Below, piece after piece: positions 30,566 to 41,754 of a stretch of 64,000 nt of DNA (the stretch's first letter is position 1; each line of letters starts with the position of its first letter). This DNA is from Dichetophora obliterata (lineage: Eukaryota; Arthropoda; Insecta; Diptera; Sciomyzidae). The position numbers and the translations under genes are program-made. Under the pieces are notes generated by a model. That model saw only the letters and a program-made list of their open reading frames with translations, was not told where the DNA came from and made no database searches. The stretch is taken from positions 77,014,060-77,078,059 of the forward strand of contig OY986438.1 in NCBI GenBank assembly GCA_963920525.1, written 5' to 3'.

Positions 30566-33500
30566 ATGGCTACTGCAATCATTGGCAAATCGCCTTTTTT
30601 CGACCATATCGAAAAAGCATGGACAGTATTCCAAAAGCAGTTGGAACAATTTTTACTGGCAAACAGCATTACAAACGATGAGAAAAAGAAGGCGATTTTA
30701 GTGACGTCAATGTCGGATGGTGCATATATATTACTGCAAAACTTAATTAGCCCAGATCAAGTGGATTCAAGTACTGTAACGTTCGCTAAATGCGTAGAAG
30801 CAATGAGCAATCACTTCAAGCCTATATCGTCTGGATTTGCAGAGCGCTTCAAATTTTACAACGCCTCAAAGACGCCGGCGGAGTCGGTAAGTGAATGGGC
30901 TGTACGCGTGCGAGCGCTAGCGATTAACTGTGAGTTTGGCACTGGATTAAACATGGCTATACGAGATAAATTTATAATGGGATTGGAGAAAGGTCCTGCC
31001 CGAGACAAAATTTTCCTGGAATCTATTACGTCATCCTTCGAACAGGTGCTTAAAATTGCAAACAACACCGAGTACATACGTCAGCAGTACGACAACATTG
31101 AGGTTAAGATCGAACAAGGCATGCATTATATGAACAAGAACAGCATTAGAGGGAAGAAGCAAGACAAGAAAAACGAAAGGCGACAAGCGCAACAACAGGC
31201 GGAGCAACAAAGAGAGCAATGTAAAGTATGCGGGTATTATAACCACAAAAGTGAACACTGTAAATATAAAAATTATAAATGTATTGACTGTAAGCAAAAA
31301 GGCCATTTGAAAAAAATGTGCAGAGCAAAAAGCTTCAATTTTTTAAATAGGGCCGATCTAAATTTATTTTCTTTAAATAGTAATAAGGATGATCCAATCT
31401 ATGTGAAAGTTTTTGTTAAGAAAGTAAAACATGTTTTTGAGTTAGATACAGGGTCTGAAAATTGCGTTATGTCCGAGAGCACTTATAATACTTTATTTTA
31501 CAACCTTAAGTTGCGCGATATCGATATATTATTGAAATCATACACTGGTTCGCATATTTGTCCTCTTGGCGAGTGTGATATTAAAATGAGATTTAAAAAT
31601 CATGAAAAAATTGTTCCGTTTGTTGTCATTAAGAATGGTGGCCCAACCTTGTTAGGAAGAAAGTTTTTAAAAATTTTTGGAATTGAATTTTCTGAATTTA
31701 ATTATGCTTCGCTATCACATACAAGCGACGTGGAAATCGTGCTAAATACATTTAAGGAACTTTTTGAAGGAACGCTGGGTTTATTCAAAAAAAGTCAGGC
31801 CTCTTTGAAATTAAAAAATGAAGTGACACCAAAATTTTTTAGACCACGGCCAGTTGCACTAGCACTCAAAGAAAAAGTCGAAAAAGAAATTGACAATTTA
31901 GTTAAAATTAAGGTTCTTGAGCCAGTTAGTTATTCGGAGTGGGGAACACCAATTGTGCCAGTGATTAAGAAAAATGGTAGTGTCCGTATATGCGGTGATT
32001 TTAAAGTCACTGTAAATCCTTTTTTGGAAATTGAAAAGTACCCGTTACCAAGAGTAGAAGAAATTTTTGCAAAGCTGCATGGTGGTGAAGAGTTCACAAA
32101 ATTGGACTTAAGTATGGCATATCAGCAAATTGGTTTAGACGAAGAATCGCGAAAATATACTACAATTTCTACATCGAAGGGTCTTTTCCAATATACTAGG
32201 CTGATTTATGGGTTGGCATCGGCACCAGCGATTTTCCAGAAAATTATGGATTCTCTATTAGCTGGTTTAGATGGGGTCGTCGTGTTTCTCGATGATATTT
32301 TAATTAGTGCTCCAAATAGGAAACTCCATATGGAAAGATTAGAAAAAGTTCTAATGGTACTAAGAGAAGCAGGATTTAAGTTATCAAGTGAGAAATGTGA
32401 ATTTTTTAGTAAAAAAATTTCATATTTGGGGCACATTATAGATAAAAACGGGCTGCATATGAATCCTGAAAAAGTTTTAACCATTAAAAATATGCCTATT
32501 CCTACTAACGTAAAGGAATTACAGTCGTTTTTAGGAGTGGTGAATTTTTACAGGAAATTTTTGCCGAACGTTTCAACATTACTTCATCCATTGTACAAAT
32601 TATTAGAAGTTAACAAAGAATTCGTTTGGACAAAAAAATGTTCAGATGCAGTAGAAAACTTAAAATGTTTATTAGCCGCAGACCATTGTCTAGCCCACTA
32701 TAATCCAAATTGCAAATTAAAGTTAACTGTAGATGCTAGTCCAGTAGGAGTTGGAGCAATTTTATCCCAAGTTGACAAGCAGAACGAAGAGAGGCCGATT
32801 GAGTTTGCATCGCGTACGCTTTCAGAGACAGAAAAACGGTATTCTCAACTGGATCGAGAAGCAATCGCAATTTTATTTGGTGTTACAAAGTTTCATCAGT
32901 ACATTTATGGTAGAAAATTCACCTTAGTGACTGATAACAAACCTTTGCAACATATTTTTAATCCTAAAAAGGGCATACCAATTATGGCTTCAAATCGTTT
33001 GCAGCGAATTGCGCTAAAATTAACTGGATACCAGTTTGATATTTCATATATTAAGTCAAATTGCAATATTGCAGACTACTTTTCGCGCTATCCGCAAAAA
33101 CGCGAAGATTTTTGTGAAAACTTTCCAGAAAATATTTATATTAACTATTTTAATGAAGCGAACAAAGCTAAAGGGGTAGATTTTGAAGCGATTAAAGAAA
33201 GCACAGCAAAAGATGAACTCTTAATTAAAATAATTAAATTTTTAAATTCGGGATGGCCTGAAAAATGTGTAGAAACAGAATTAAAACCATTTTATTCAAG
33301 AAAGAATGAGTTATCAGAAGAATCAGGATGTTTATTCTGGGGGTATCGAATAGTCATTCCCAAGCATCAACAAAAAAATGTAATGACATTTTTGCATGCT
33401 TCTCATTTGGGAATTGTAAAAATGAAGTCAATGGCTAGAGAATGTTGTTGGTGGCCCAGACAAAATGATGACTTAGAAAATTTAGTGAAAAGCTGTGAAC

Positions 33501-34615
33501 CATGTATGCTAACACGCCAAAAGCCACCGAAACAAGAACTTATTCCTTGGGAAAGAACAGAAGAAGTCTGGTCAAGAGTGCACATTGATTTTTTGGGGCC
33601 ATTTATGAAACGTTGGTGTTTAGTAGTTGTAGATAGTTCGAGCAAATGGGTTGAGTGTATTGATATGGCAAAAAATACAACTAGTAGCGCGGTCATTTCA
33701 GTGTTAAGAGAAATGTTTGCACGTTTCGGGTTGCCAAAAATCATTGTTTCAGACAATGGAACATCGTTTGTTTCTAACGAATTTAGAAATTTTTTAAAAC
33801 TTAATGGTATTTTGCATATCACCACGCCAGTTGGAAATCCATCAACAAACGGACAAGCGGAAAATTTTGTAAAAACCATTAAAAATGGCTTAAAACGTAA
33901 TTTACATAATTTACCATTGTCAGAATTCAATAACGCGTTGTGTCGCTTTCTATTAGATTATAGGAATACAGTGCATTTGAGTACTGGAACATCACCCGCG
34001 TTTTTAATGTTCAATCAGCGAAAATTAAGAACAAGGTTGGACTTAATTAATCCAAACAGACAAATAACTGGGCAATCTATTGAAAAAATAAGAAACTACG
34101 CACTTAATCAACAAGAAAAACAAAAAAAGTATTATAAAGGCTCAAGGAAAAACAAATTCAAAGTTAATGACACAGTCATGGTGAAAGATTATTCGAAACC
34201 GGGAAAGATAAATTGGACTATAGCATGGATAATTAAAAAACTTGGAAGTCAAATTTTTCTTGTTAAAACAGAGCTTGATAAGATATGGAAGAGACATGCT
34301 AACCAGATAATTTCATTTTCAATTGAAAGTAAAGAGAAAAGTAATAACACTATGTTAAATCCATACGATAGAATAATTTTGCCAAATGATTGTATTAAAA
34401 CTATTCCTAGTATTACTATGGAAGAAATAAACAAAAATTTAAATACACATGATAAAGAATCAGTTGAAAATACTTGTAAAGAAATTGATGTTGCTGTCGA
34501 GAGAAATAATGTTATTGATAAAGCAACAACAAACAAAATCGATACGCAACCAAATGAAAATAACCTTGTTTTATCGGCAAAATATAATTTAAGGGATAGA
34601 AAACCAAGCAAATAA
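30566..34615 (+). CDS. Gag-Pol polyprotein of the gypsy element
   Basis: The 1349-residue frame starts at the first ATG (MATAIIGKSPFFDHIEKAW) and has no stop. Gag covers about residues 1-260 and ends with two CX2CX4HX4C zinc knuckles (219-252). The protease has DTGS at 294 onward and LLGRKFL. The reverse transcriptase shows RICGDFKV, FTKLDLSMAYQQI and the catalytic FLDD at 574-577. RNase H shows LTVDASPVGVGAILS and LDREAIAI. The integrase has an HHCC finger (HASHLGIVK ... CEPC) and a D,D35E triad at 1008, 1063 and 1099. Gag and Pol are in one frame with no frameshift site, so relative amounts must be set in another way. The start, length and key residues all look functional. Confidence 0.95.
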   Translation: MATAIIGKSPFFDHIEKAWTVFQKQLEQFLLANSITNDEKKKAILVTSMSDGAYILLQNLISPDQVDSSTVTFAKCVEAMSNHFKPISSGFAERFKFYNASKTPAESVSEWAVRVRALAINCEFGTGLNMAIRDKFIMGLEKGPARDKIFLESITSSFEQVLKIANNTEYIRQQYDNIEVKIEQGMHYMNKNSIRGKKQDKKNERRQAQQQAEQQREQCKVCGYYNHKSEHCKYKNYKCIDCKQKGHLKKMCRAKSFNFLNRADLNLFSLNSNKDDPIYVKVFVKKVKHVFELDTGSENCVMSESTYNTLFYNLKLRDIDILLKSYTGSHICPLGECDIKMRFKNHEKIVPFVVIKNGGPTLLGRKFLKIFGIEFSEFNYASLSHTSDVEIVLNTFKELFEGTLGLFKKSQASLKLKNEVTPKFFRPRPVALALKEKVEKEIDNLVKIKVLEPVSYSEWGTPIVPVIKKNGSVRICGDFKVTVNPFLEIEKYPLPRVEEIFAKLHGGEEFTKLDLSMAYQQIGLDEESRKYTTISTSKGLFQYTRLIYGLASAPAIFQKIMDSLLAGLDGVVVFLDDILISAPNRKLHMERLEKVLMVLREAGFKLSSEKCEFFSKKISYLGHIIDKNGLHMNPEKVLTIKNMPIPTNVKELQSFLGVVNFYRKFLPNVSTLLHPLYKLLEVNKEFVWTKKCSDAVENLKCLLAADHCLAHYNPNCKLKLTVDASPVGVGAILSQVDKQNEERPIEFASRTLSETEKRYSQLDREAIAILFGVTKFHQYIYGRKFTLVTDNKPLQHIFNPKKGIPIMASNRLQRIALKLTGYQFDISYIKSNCNIADYFSRYPQKREDFCENFPENIYINYFNEANKAKGVDFEAIKESTAKDELLIKIIKFLNSGWPEKCVETELKPFYSRKNELSEESGCLFWGYRIVIPKHQQKNVMTFLHASHLGIVKMKSMARECCWWPRQNDDLENLVKSCEPCMLTRQKPPKQELIPWERTEEVWSRVHIDFLGPFMKRWCLVVVDSSSKWVECIDMAKNTTSSAVISVLREMFARFGLPKIIVSDNGTSFVSNEFRNFLKLNGILHITTPVGNPSTNGQAENFVKTIKNGLKRNLHNLPLSEFNNALCRFLLDYRNTVHLSTGTSPAFLMFNQRKLRTRLDLINPNRQITGQSIEKIRNYALNQQEKQKKYYKGSRKNKFKVNDTVMVKDYSKPGKINWTIAWIIKKLGSQIFLVKTELDKIWKRHANQIISFSIESKEKSNNTMLNPYDRIILPNDCIKTIPSITMEEINKNLNTHDKESVENTCKEIDVAVERNNVIDKATTNKIDTQPNENNLVLSAKYNLRDRKPSK

Positions 34616-34673
34616 ATGAAAACTACCTATGCTCCCTAATTGTCAACTTAACTTTGAACTTAACAAAAACTTT

Positions 34674-34687
34674 AAGAAGGGGGTATA
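34674..34687 (+). promoter_or_regulatory. Polypurine tract region
   Basis: aagaagggggtata lies directly before the 3' LTR, where plus-strand DNA synthesis of LTR elements is primed. Confidence 0.7.
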
Positions 34688-34864
34688 TGTAGTGTATGAT
34701 AAACATCATCTTAAAAACATCATAGTGTAAACACCATAATGTAAATATCATAGTGTAAGCTAACCTTAAGGTACTCGTTATTAAGGTACTCGTTATTAAA
34801 CATTGACTCATGTAACTTCATTTGACACATGTATCACATTTTTCATATTAATAAAGACATTACA
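34688..34864 (+). repeat. 3' LTR of the gypsy element
   Basis: It reads the same as the 5' LTR over all 177 positions. Its AATAAA (34850-34855) lies in the sense direction of Pdk1 transcription. Confidence 0.95.
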
Positions 34865-35619
34865 AATTTATTCCATCTCTAAGCTAATTAGATAAAATAC
34901 ATACAACAAAATAATCATGAATAAAAATTGTAATTTTTTACAAATTTTTAATGTTTACACGAGTTTTGGTTTTATAAGTTATTTTACTTAAAACAGTTAC
35001 ATTCCTTGTAGCTCATAATATCATTTTGAATACAAAAATAATTTGTAGTACTAGTGGCAGTCAAATGCGTCTTAAAAATCTCGTTCATTCGCGTTCATAG
35101 TGTTTTATACAAAAATGGCGTCTGATATAATTTTTTTTAAAAACTAAAGTTAATAAATATCTTTAAAAATTTACTTTTTATTCAAACAATTTTTTTGTTT
35201 AAACAAGTTTTCTGTTTACAAATTTTTTTCTGTGAACAAATTTTATTGTTCACTCAATTAAACTTTATAAGGCCGAAACAATATCAACTTTATAATTTAT
35301 TTTAAAAAAGTAATCAGCTCTATTGAACCATTAGTTTATGAGCTACAAGCTCTCAAAAGTCACGCAAAGTAACTGCAATGTTACTGCAAATACTTTGTGT
35401 TCGGAGAACAAAAGAAGCGCAGGTTTTTTGTATTTTATTGTATTTATTATTTGATATATCAGTGCTACAAGGTAAGAACCTTATGATTAATGCACTGGCA
35501 TCATCGATTTGTTGTATTTTATGTCATATTAAGAAATATAATGGTAACAATAAAATTAATTATAATTAAAGTTTTCTATATGACCTTGTTATTTGTTATG
35601 TTGATATTCTATGATTTAA
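34865..35619. other. AT-rich intronic stretch
   Basis: No gene is seen. gagctacaagctctcaaaa (35339-35357) is an inverted match to ttgagagcttgtagctcg near 18950 and 18990, and 35575-35615 is a fragment of the repeat array at 36.35-38.17 kb. Confidence 0.45.
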
Positions 35620-35639
35620 ACATATAAACTCGGAATTAT

Positions 35640-36303
35640 AACATTGTCTAGAATAACTGAAAAGAAAGATCTTGGAGTTATACTTGATAATAAACTAAGG
35701 TTCTCAAAGCATATAGACTATATTGTAGCAAAAGCTAATGCTATGTTAGGTTTTATAAACAGAAACACTAAAGACCTTTGTGATCCATTTTCTTTAAAAT
35801 CGTTATATTTTGGATTTGTAAGATCTATCTTAGAATACTGCTGCATAATCTGGGACCCTTTCTATAGATGCGCTTCTAATAGAATCGAAAGAATTCAGCG
35901 ACGCTTTACGAGAATTGCAATCAGTCGCTTAAATTGGAATATCGAAATGCCAGAATATTATGTGAGAAGGCTTCTTCTTGGTATTCTATCCTTGGAAAAT
36001 CGCCGCAAATATTTTGCCATTATGTTCGTACGGGATTTAATATGCTTTGAAATAAACTGTTCCACTTTGCTTTTTCAACCTTCACGTGATCTGAGTATGT
36101 CGAGATATAGACTTTAATCTAGGTTTAAGTAGGAGTGTTTTTAAGAATTCTCTGCTTTTATATTTTAATAGTGTTAGTAATAATTCCAGTAACTTAACGT
36201 AACCTGTATCAAATTGTTATAATATACTGTATTTTCAATTTTTAAGTAGTCATTAAGAGAATAAATCTCTGTTTGATGAATAATAACAATAAATAAATAA
36301 ATA
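35640..36303 (+). pseudogene. 5'-truncated LINE, C-terminus of reverse transcriptase
   Basis: The frame (35644-36117) reads KKDLGVILDNKLRFSKHIDY, LYFGFVRSILEYCCIIWDPF and NRIERIQRRFTRIA, the thumb region that follows the catalytic core in Jockey/CR1-type LINEs. It ends with DLSMSRYRL and a stop. The 3' end is a run of aataaat units (36284-36302). The fragment is similar in layout to, but a different family from, the antisense LINE at 40-48 kb. Confidence 0.75.
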
Positions 36304-36349
36304 CATTTTTTTTCTTAAATATCAAATTCAACTTTTTGATTTAATTGTT

Positions 36350-38024
36350 CATTTACATTACTTGAAAAAAAAATACAAATTCTAAATGTTTGATAGATAA
36401 AATCATTCTTGATTTTAAATACAAATTCTAGTTGTTTGATAGTTTAAAATCGTTTATTAAGCTTTAGGTCAGGTTAGAATAATAAATTCCTCTAATGAAT
36501 TTTTTCCAAAGAAACAACTACAACATTTTCAATATGGAAAGGAAAACATCACTAGCTGATTTGATTGCAATTTCGGCCCTGCTAAAGGCTTCATCAGAAA
36601 TCTTTGTGATGCTGGCGGGAATCGATCCCGGGACGTGCCTACCGCAATACACCAACAGAGGCGATGAGATTTCAGTGACAATTTCTCAGTTTTTCTCAGT
36701 TTTCTTGTTGTTGTTTTAAATTTGCTTTACTTAAGTTTATGCTTACGTTATTATATGGAGTCCAACAGTTTGTAGGAATTCACCACTAACAAAGCATGGT
36801 TACTGAAGTTGTTTTTGTAAATTTGCTGAAAAATCTTCAGGATGTTTCAGTGTGTTTTTGGTTTTGCTCTACCATTTGATTATAGTTTTCTATATGACCT
36901 TTTTATTTATTATGTTGATTTTCTATGATTTAAGTACAAATTCTAAATGTTTGATAGTTTAAATCATTCTTGATTCTAAATACAAATTCTAGTTGCTTGA
37001 TAGTTTAAAATCGTTTATTGAGCTTTAGGTCAGGTTAAAACAATTAATTGCTCTAACGAATAAACGAATAATAATATTAAGAATATTAAAAGTATAGATA
37101 ATATAGAAACAGTTCCACTTCCAGTGAGTTGATGACAACTAAGAGATTTAAACATTACAAAATTAATAACAAATTTTACAATATTAAATTTCAGGCTGTT
37201 GGACTCCATAAATAATAACATAAGCATTAAATAATAATAAGACTAAAGTAAAGCAAAAAAAAAAAAACAACAAATGTGAATGTATGAAATTTGAGAAAAA
37301 CTGAAAAATTGACATTTCAAATCTCATCGCCTCTGTGGTGCAGTGCGTTAGTGCGCGCTTGCACGGGTATAACAAAGATTTCAGATGAAGCCTTTAGCCG
37401 GGCCAAAATTGCAATAAAATCAGCTAGTGATTTTATCCTTTTCATATTGAAAAAAACTTTGTTGTTGTTGTTTCTTTGGAAAGATTCGTTAGAACAATTA
37501 ATTGTTCTTACTTTGACCTTAAGCTCAATAAACGATTTTAAACTATCAAACAACTAGAATTTGTATTTAAAATCAAGTATGATTTAAACTATCAAACATT
37601 TAGAATTTGTATTTATATCATATAAAATCAACATAATAAATAACAAGGTCATTTAGGAAAAAACTTTAATCATATGGTAGAGCACGACCAAACAGAAACA
37701 GCTGAAAACAAACCAGCAAAAATCAAAAAACAACTTCAGTAAACATGCTTTGTTAGTGGAAGACTTCCAGCAGGCTGTTGGACTCCATAAATAATAACAT
37801 AAGCATAAAAACTAAAGTAAAGCAAAAATACAAAAACAAATGTGAATCTATGAAATTTGAGAAAAACTGAGAAATTGACACTTCAAATCTCATCGCCTCT
37901 GTGGTGCAGTGCGTTAGTGCGCGCTTGCACGGGTATCACAAAGATTTCTGATGAAGCCTTTAGCACGGCCGAAATTACAATAAAATCAGCTAGTAATTTT
38001 TTCCTTTTCATATTGAAAAAAACT

Positions 38025-38066
<42 letters not shown>

Positions 38067-38165
38067 CTTTGGAAAGATTAGTTAGAACAATTAATTTAAA
38101 ATCAAGTATGATTTAAACTATCAAACATTTAGAATTTGTATTTAAATCATATAAAATCAAAATAT
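36350..38165. repeat. SINE-like repeat array in both orientations
   Basis: A unit of about 540-560 bp is present on the minus strand (about 36350-37060, 1.3 copies) and then on the plus strand (about 37186-37610 and 37600-38165). Shared landmarks are ggctgttggactccat, ctcatcgcctctg, gatttctgatgaagccttta and aaactatcaaaca..tagaatttgtattta. The minus copy has tRNA-like A and B boxes (accgcaatacaccaaca at 36641, gggaatcgatcccg at 36617). The two plus copies keep the A box (tggtgcagtgcgttag) but have lost the B-box segment. Confidence 0.75.
38025..38063. repeat. (TTG)13 microsatellite
   Basis: Thirteen uninterrupted ttg units lie inside the last SINE-like copy; the sister copy at about 37457 has only four. 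Confidence 0.95.
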
Positions 38166-38179
38166 TAAATTTCTTTAAA

Positions 38180-38885
38180 AACAAAAGTGTATTTTACGAA
38201 AGAATAAAGATTATTGCAACAATGAAAGATGAGAATATAACATTTTTGAATTGCACTGCGTTTTGAATTGATTTAACAAAAGGAGGTAACGAGTTCTAAA
38301 GACGAATTACAAATATATAAAATTGCCTTTCCGATGTTAAACAGAAGTGACGCAATTGTATTAATGAATAGGACCGATTGAAACGTAAAGCGGTAATACG
38401 GTTGTGCAAGTACGCTGGCTGACTAGTGTATAACACCTTATGCAGAAATAGTAAAGTACGGATTTTAATAATGTTCTCAAAGGTCATGTTGCAGACTCGT
38501 ATTGCATAATGCGACACATGATCAGAACGTTTTAATCCATAAACATATCTAGCTATGTTGTTAAATGCAACATTTAGTTTTTGTTTACTAACGGAATCGC
38601 AATTTGCATAAATTTCGCAAAAATAAAAAAGCCTAGGGAGGATGTAAGCTTTAGCTATAAGAAGTCTAATTTTAAGTGGTGTGAAATGTTGTGAAACTCA
38701 CAGTAACCCAAGCATTCCATAAACCTTGCCTATTGTAGTGCCAATAAGTGTGTTCCAAGTCAAAGTAATATAAAATATAACTCCATTTTTAGCTGTATTA
38801 ACGAATTTAACTGTGGAGTTGTTCAAGATGATTTTAGGAAATTCCGAGCCATCGACTAGTTTTTTAGAGATTACTATACACTAAA
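38180..38885 (-). pseudogene. LINE 3' fragment, related to LINE A
   Basis: Minus-strand frames read KIILNNSTVKFVNTAKN and TLTWNTLIG (about 38720-38830), KLNVAFNNIARYVYGLKRSD (about 38540), then AIRVCNMTFENIIKIRTLLF and HKVLYTSQPAYLHNRI down to FYIFVIRLWNSLPPFV (38240). The order matches the C-terminal ORF2 of LINE A (TRYVYGLRKYD, NARNCIYLHKL, NAIRL). Several stops are present. It is a truncated copy. Confidence 0.65.
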
Positions 38886-39353
38886 CCTCTGCACGAGTGC
38901 GCTTGAAATGCATTTCAGAACACTGGTTTGTGAAGCAAGCGTTGCCTATGTTTTGCTATCATCAATTAAAACAAACGTAACACTACAGAGAGCACTCGTC
39001 GCGTGAGCAGAAAACAAATGAAAACCAAAGCAATGTTATCTTCTCTGTCGACTCAAGGACAGAAGAGCGCAGCAAAATGAATTGACTGGAAAGTTATGTG
39101 ATCAACAGCAGAACGTTTGGAGTTATGATGTGTTGTTTAAGTTACATAGTTTCTACATTTTCTTGTGAAGTAAAAATCATTTATTACGCCAAAAAAGGGA
39201 TTTTCTTATTATTTATTGAAATTATAATCGGAAACTTTTTATTTACTATAAAAATTCATTTTTTTATATTTTTAATAATATTTATTTAATTCAAGTAAGT
39301 TATTAAAGAATTTAAAAAATATATATTTTTTTATATTAATTAAAAAACAAAGT
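38886..39353. other. Intronic stretch, no gene recognised
   Basis: Less AT-rich sequence (38886-39080) is followed by a very AT-rich part. I found no domain in the short open frames. Confidence 0.45.
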
Positions 39354-39665
39354 TAGAATTTGGAAAAAAAACTGTTGATTAAGTGTATTTTTAAATGTGG
39401 ACGATTACAACTCCGCTAAAACAAAAGATACAAAATTTGTTAATATTTCGTTGGAAAATCTCTTAATTTTTGCTCCGCTACCGTACATGACACGATAGTG
39501 TTGATATATTGATTATAAAGCTGATATTTTTTCTAAAATACAAAATATTTTTTGTTTTATGGTGAGTAGTTAAGATTCTATATCAATAAAACTAAAACGT
39601 GCCAAAAACGTAAAACACCCTGTATATTGAAAATGTTACAATATAGGAGGAAACTGAGTACAGAT
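39354..39665. repeat. Diverged half copy of the 62.5-kb palindrome family
   Basis: It matches one half of the palindrome (about 62935-63266) in order: ctgttgattaagtgtatttt, ggacgattaca, ctccgctaaaacaaaagata, tatggtgagtagt, aaaacaccctgtat and aggaggaaactgagtac. It is older and one-armed. Confidence 0.8.
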
Positions 39666-39975
39666 TTGAAAAGTTATTTTCACTAAAATTCCGATAACTT
39701 CATTATTTTTAATGCGATCCTTACTTCCAAGATATCGTTGGAAAAGATTTGAGTGCTTGCATTGATTTCTGGTCAGAATGGAAAACATTTATTCATATTA
39801 AAGCGAAACAATTAATAATAAAATAAACACCTACTAGAAAAATATTGTAAAAAAATAAAAATAAAATTATGAATTTATTTGAATTTTTAAAGTTTTTGTA
39901 TGGAAATAAAATAAAAAATATAAAAAATATACATGAAAAACAGCATTATCTTTAATCTTATTACAAAATTACACC
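39665..39975. repeat. Second copy of the 26.9-kb repeat (without the 205-bp MITE)
   Basis: Sequence words run in the same order as 26925-27186 and then continue across the insertion point (gcattatctttaatcttatt) into the sequence that follows the MITE at 27393. Confidence 0.75.
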
Positions 39976-41069
39976 TGCAACTATTACACCAGCCAATAAA
40001 TTTACGAAAAACATGATTTTAGGAGGTTTTTGCAAAATGGCTTAGCTCACTGGCGGTTATCGTTACATCTAAAATATTTTAGGAGTCGTTATAAAATGGA
40101 CTCAGGTTAATTTTAAGAGGAGTAGAGGGAACTGTTTTCTCTCCATACAAGTCGAGGCACCTTAATATTTATTTATTGGCCAAACAAGGCAATGCAATTT
40201 ACTTATTCTAACAGGTTTTGTTTACTTATTACTAAGTTTAGATTACTAAGTTTTTTGTTTTTCTTCTCCCCTTTCCTTGTTTTTATTTTATTTTTTATTT
40301 GGTGCTCTTAGTGGGCATACTCCGCCCACCGGATTGACATGGTTTCAAAAACCATGTCAAAACTAAGAGAAGAGGAGGAAAACAAGAGAGACTATATACA
40401 CACTTAAGATACGATGTATATATATTATTCTTAAAGACTATAAGGACAAAAGGACGTAAATGGGAGATTTGGAGAGGGATGTTAAAGAATTTTGATTTAT
40501 TAAACTAAATGCTTATACATATAAATCCATACATGTATGTATGTAGTTTATCTGAGGCCTGTGTTAATTCTGATTACTGAGTGATTTATATAGGGTTTGC
40601 TTGAAAGAGGATTTGGGTATAGAAGGTGAGTAGTATATAGAGATATTATTAAATTCTCTGCAACAACGATTGATGGGTTCATTATTTGCATATGTAGTTT
40701 GGTGCTGATATTCAGTTAACGATCGAGTATGCCTAGTGCGCCTAATTGGATCGTTAAAGGAAATCATATTAGAAATATATTCGCTGTGAATAGCACCATT
40801 AATTACATCAAATGTGAAGCATGAGCCCAATAACGATCTTCTTGTTGATAGTGGCATCAAATTTAAAAGGCTGAGTCTATGTTCATATGATGGAAGGCTA
40901 CAATAATCATGGGGGTTGTACATATCTCTAAGCGCGTATAGTAAGAACCAGGGACCCGATTTAACTCTTATTATTTTTTAAATATGCAAAAGGTTATGGA
41001 AAAAATAGCTGAAAAAAAATTGGGCCTGTAATAATAATTATAAATTACCCAGAAAATTGTAGTGCTGCC

Positions 41070-41299
41070 ATAATCATTATGAAAGATTTTTATTTTTTTT
41101 GGTCTTTGATAACGATTATGAAAGATAATTGGTTTTTTTGGTCTTCCGTAACCATTACAAAAGATATTTTTTTTTTTTGGTCTTTGGTAACCATTATGAA
41201 AGATTTTTATTCTTATTGGTCTCCTGTAACCATTATAAACGATTTTTTTTTTTGGTCTTTGATAACCAATATGAAAGATTATTATTTTTTCTGTCTTCT
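41070..41299. repeat. Subterminal minisatellite of the hAT, left block
   Basis: Six units of about 38 bp read roughly gtaaccattatgaaagattt plus a T-rich run and ggtcttt. The right block (42344-42595) has the reverse complement (aatggttatagaagaccaaa). Such subterminal repeats are known transposase-binding arrays in hAT elements. The open frames here (MKDFYFFWSL repeats) are artefacts. Confidence 0.85.
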
Positions 41300-41556
41300 A
41301 TAACCACGTTTCAGTTCGCAAATCTTTAGATATTTTTATAAAATTGTGCACACTAACTTATCTATATTTGCACAAGGACGAACTTTTTTTTATTGATTTT
41401 GGTTAGGATCCGCAAATCTTTCTCATATTTTTTTTCTTCTTACATAGTCATTATAAGTAACCAAATTAACCAATTGAATCCTAACAAACTGTATGAAACT
41501 ATAGCTTTGAAATTAAAAAAGTGGAACATTTTGAGATATATATACATATGTATTTT

Positions 41557-41754
41557 TTAAGAATTTAATTTTACAAACATTAATGAACGCAATGTTCGCT
41601 CAGATAAATTGCAGCGTAAGTCAGTTAGTATAATTTTCAGAGCAGAAAATGCCCTTTCAACGCTGACTTGTGTTGCTGGAACGGCATGAACTATTAATGC
41701 TAGCTTCCTTAAAAAGGGGTATGAATATTTTTTTGCTTGCCAATACTCTATCAA
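41557..41754 (-). pseudogene. hAT transposase C-terminal (hATC dimerisation) fragment
   Basis: The frame reads YWQAKKYSYPFLRKLALIVH then AVPATQVSVERAFSALKIIL and TDLRCNLSERTLRSLMFVKL, the standard hATC signature (YP.L...A...L..PATS.S.ER.FS). The catalytic part of the transposase is gone, so the element is non-autonomous. Confidence 0.9.

Larger units (their letters stand above)
30316..34864 (+). mobile_element. Ty3/gypsy LTR retrotransposon, structurally complete
   Basis: Two 177-bp LTRs (30316-30492 and 34688-34864) read identically, start TG, end CA and are flanked by a 4-bp duplication aatt (30312-30315, 34865-34868). Between them lie a primer-binding region directly after the 5' LTR (gtggcgacgaggtt), one long Gag-Pol frame and a purine tract (aagaaggggg) before the 3' LTR. 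No envelope-like frame follows pol. Short LTRs and a single fused frame suggest a Mag-like branch, which is an inference. Identical LTRs mean a very recent insertion. Confidence 0.95.

Noticed and set aside
33403..33930. 175-residue minus-strand frame within the gypsy element
   Set aside because: It lies fully antisense to the integrase coding region and has no motif of its own.
35378..35569. Short + strand frame (MLLQILCVRRTKEAQ...)
   Set aside because: No domain, atypical composition and no neighbour that would support a gene.
41070..41329. Repetitive open frames (FFWSL/MKD repeats) at both ends of the hAT
   Set aside because: They are translations of a 39-bp minisatellite open on several frames, with no protein family behind them.
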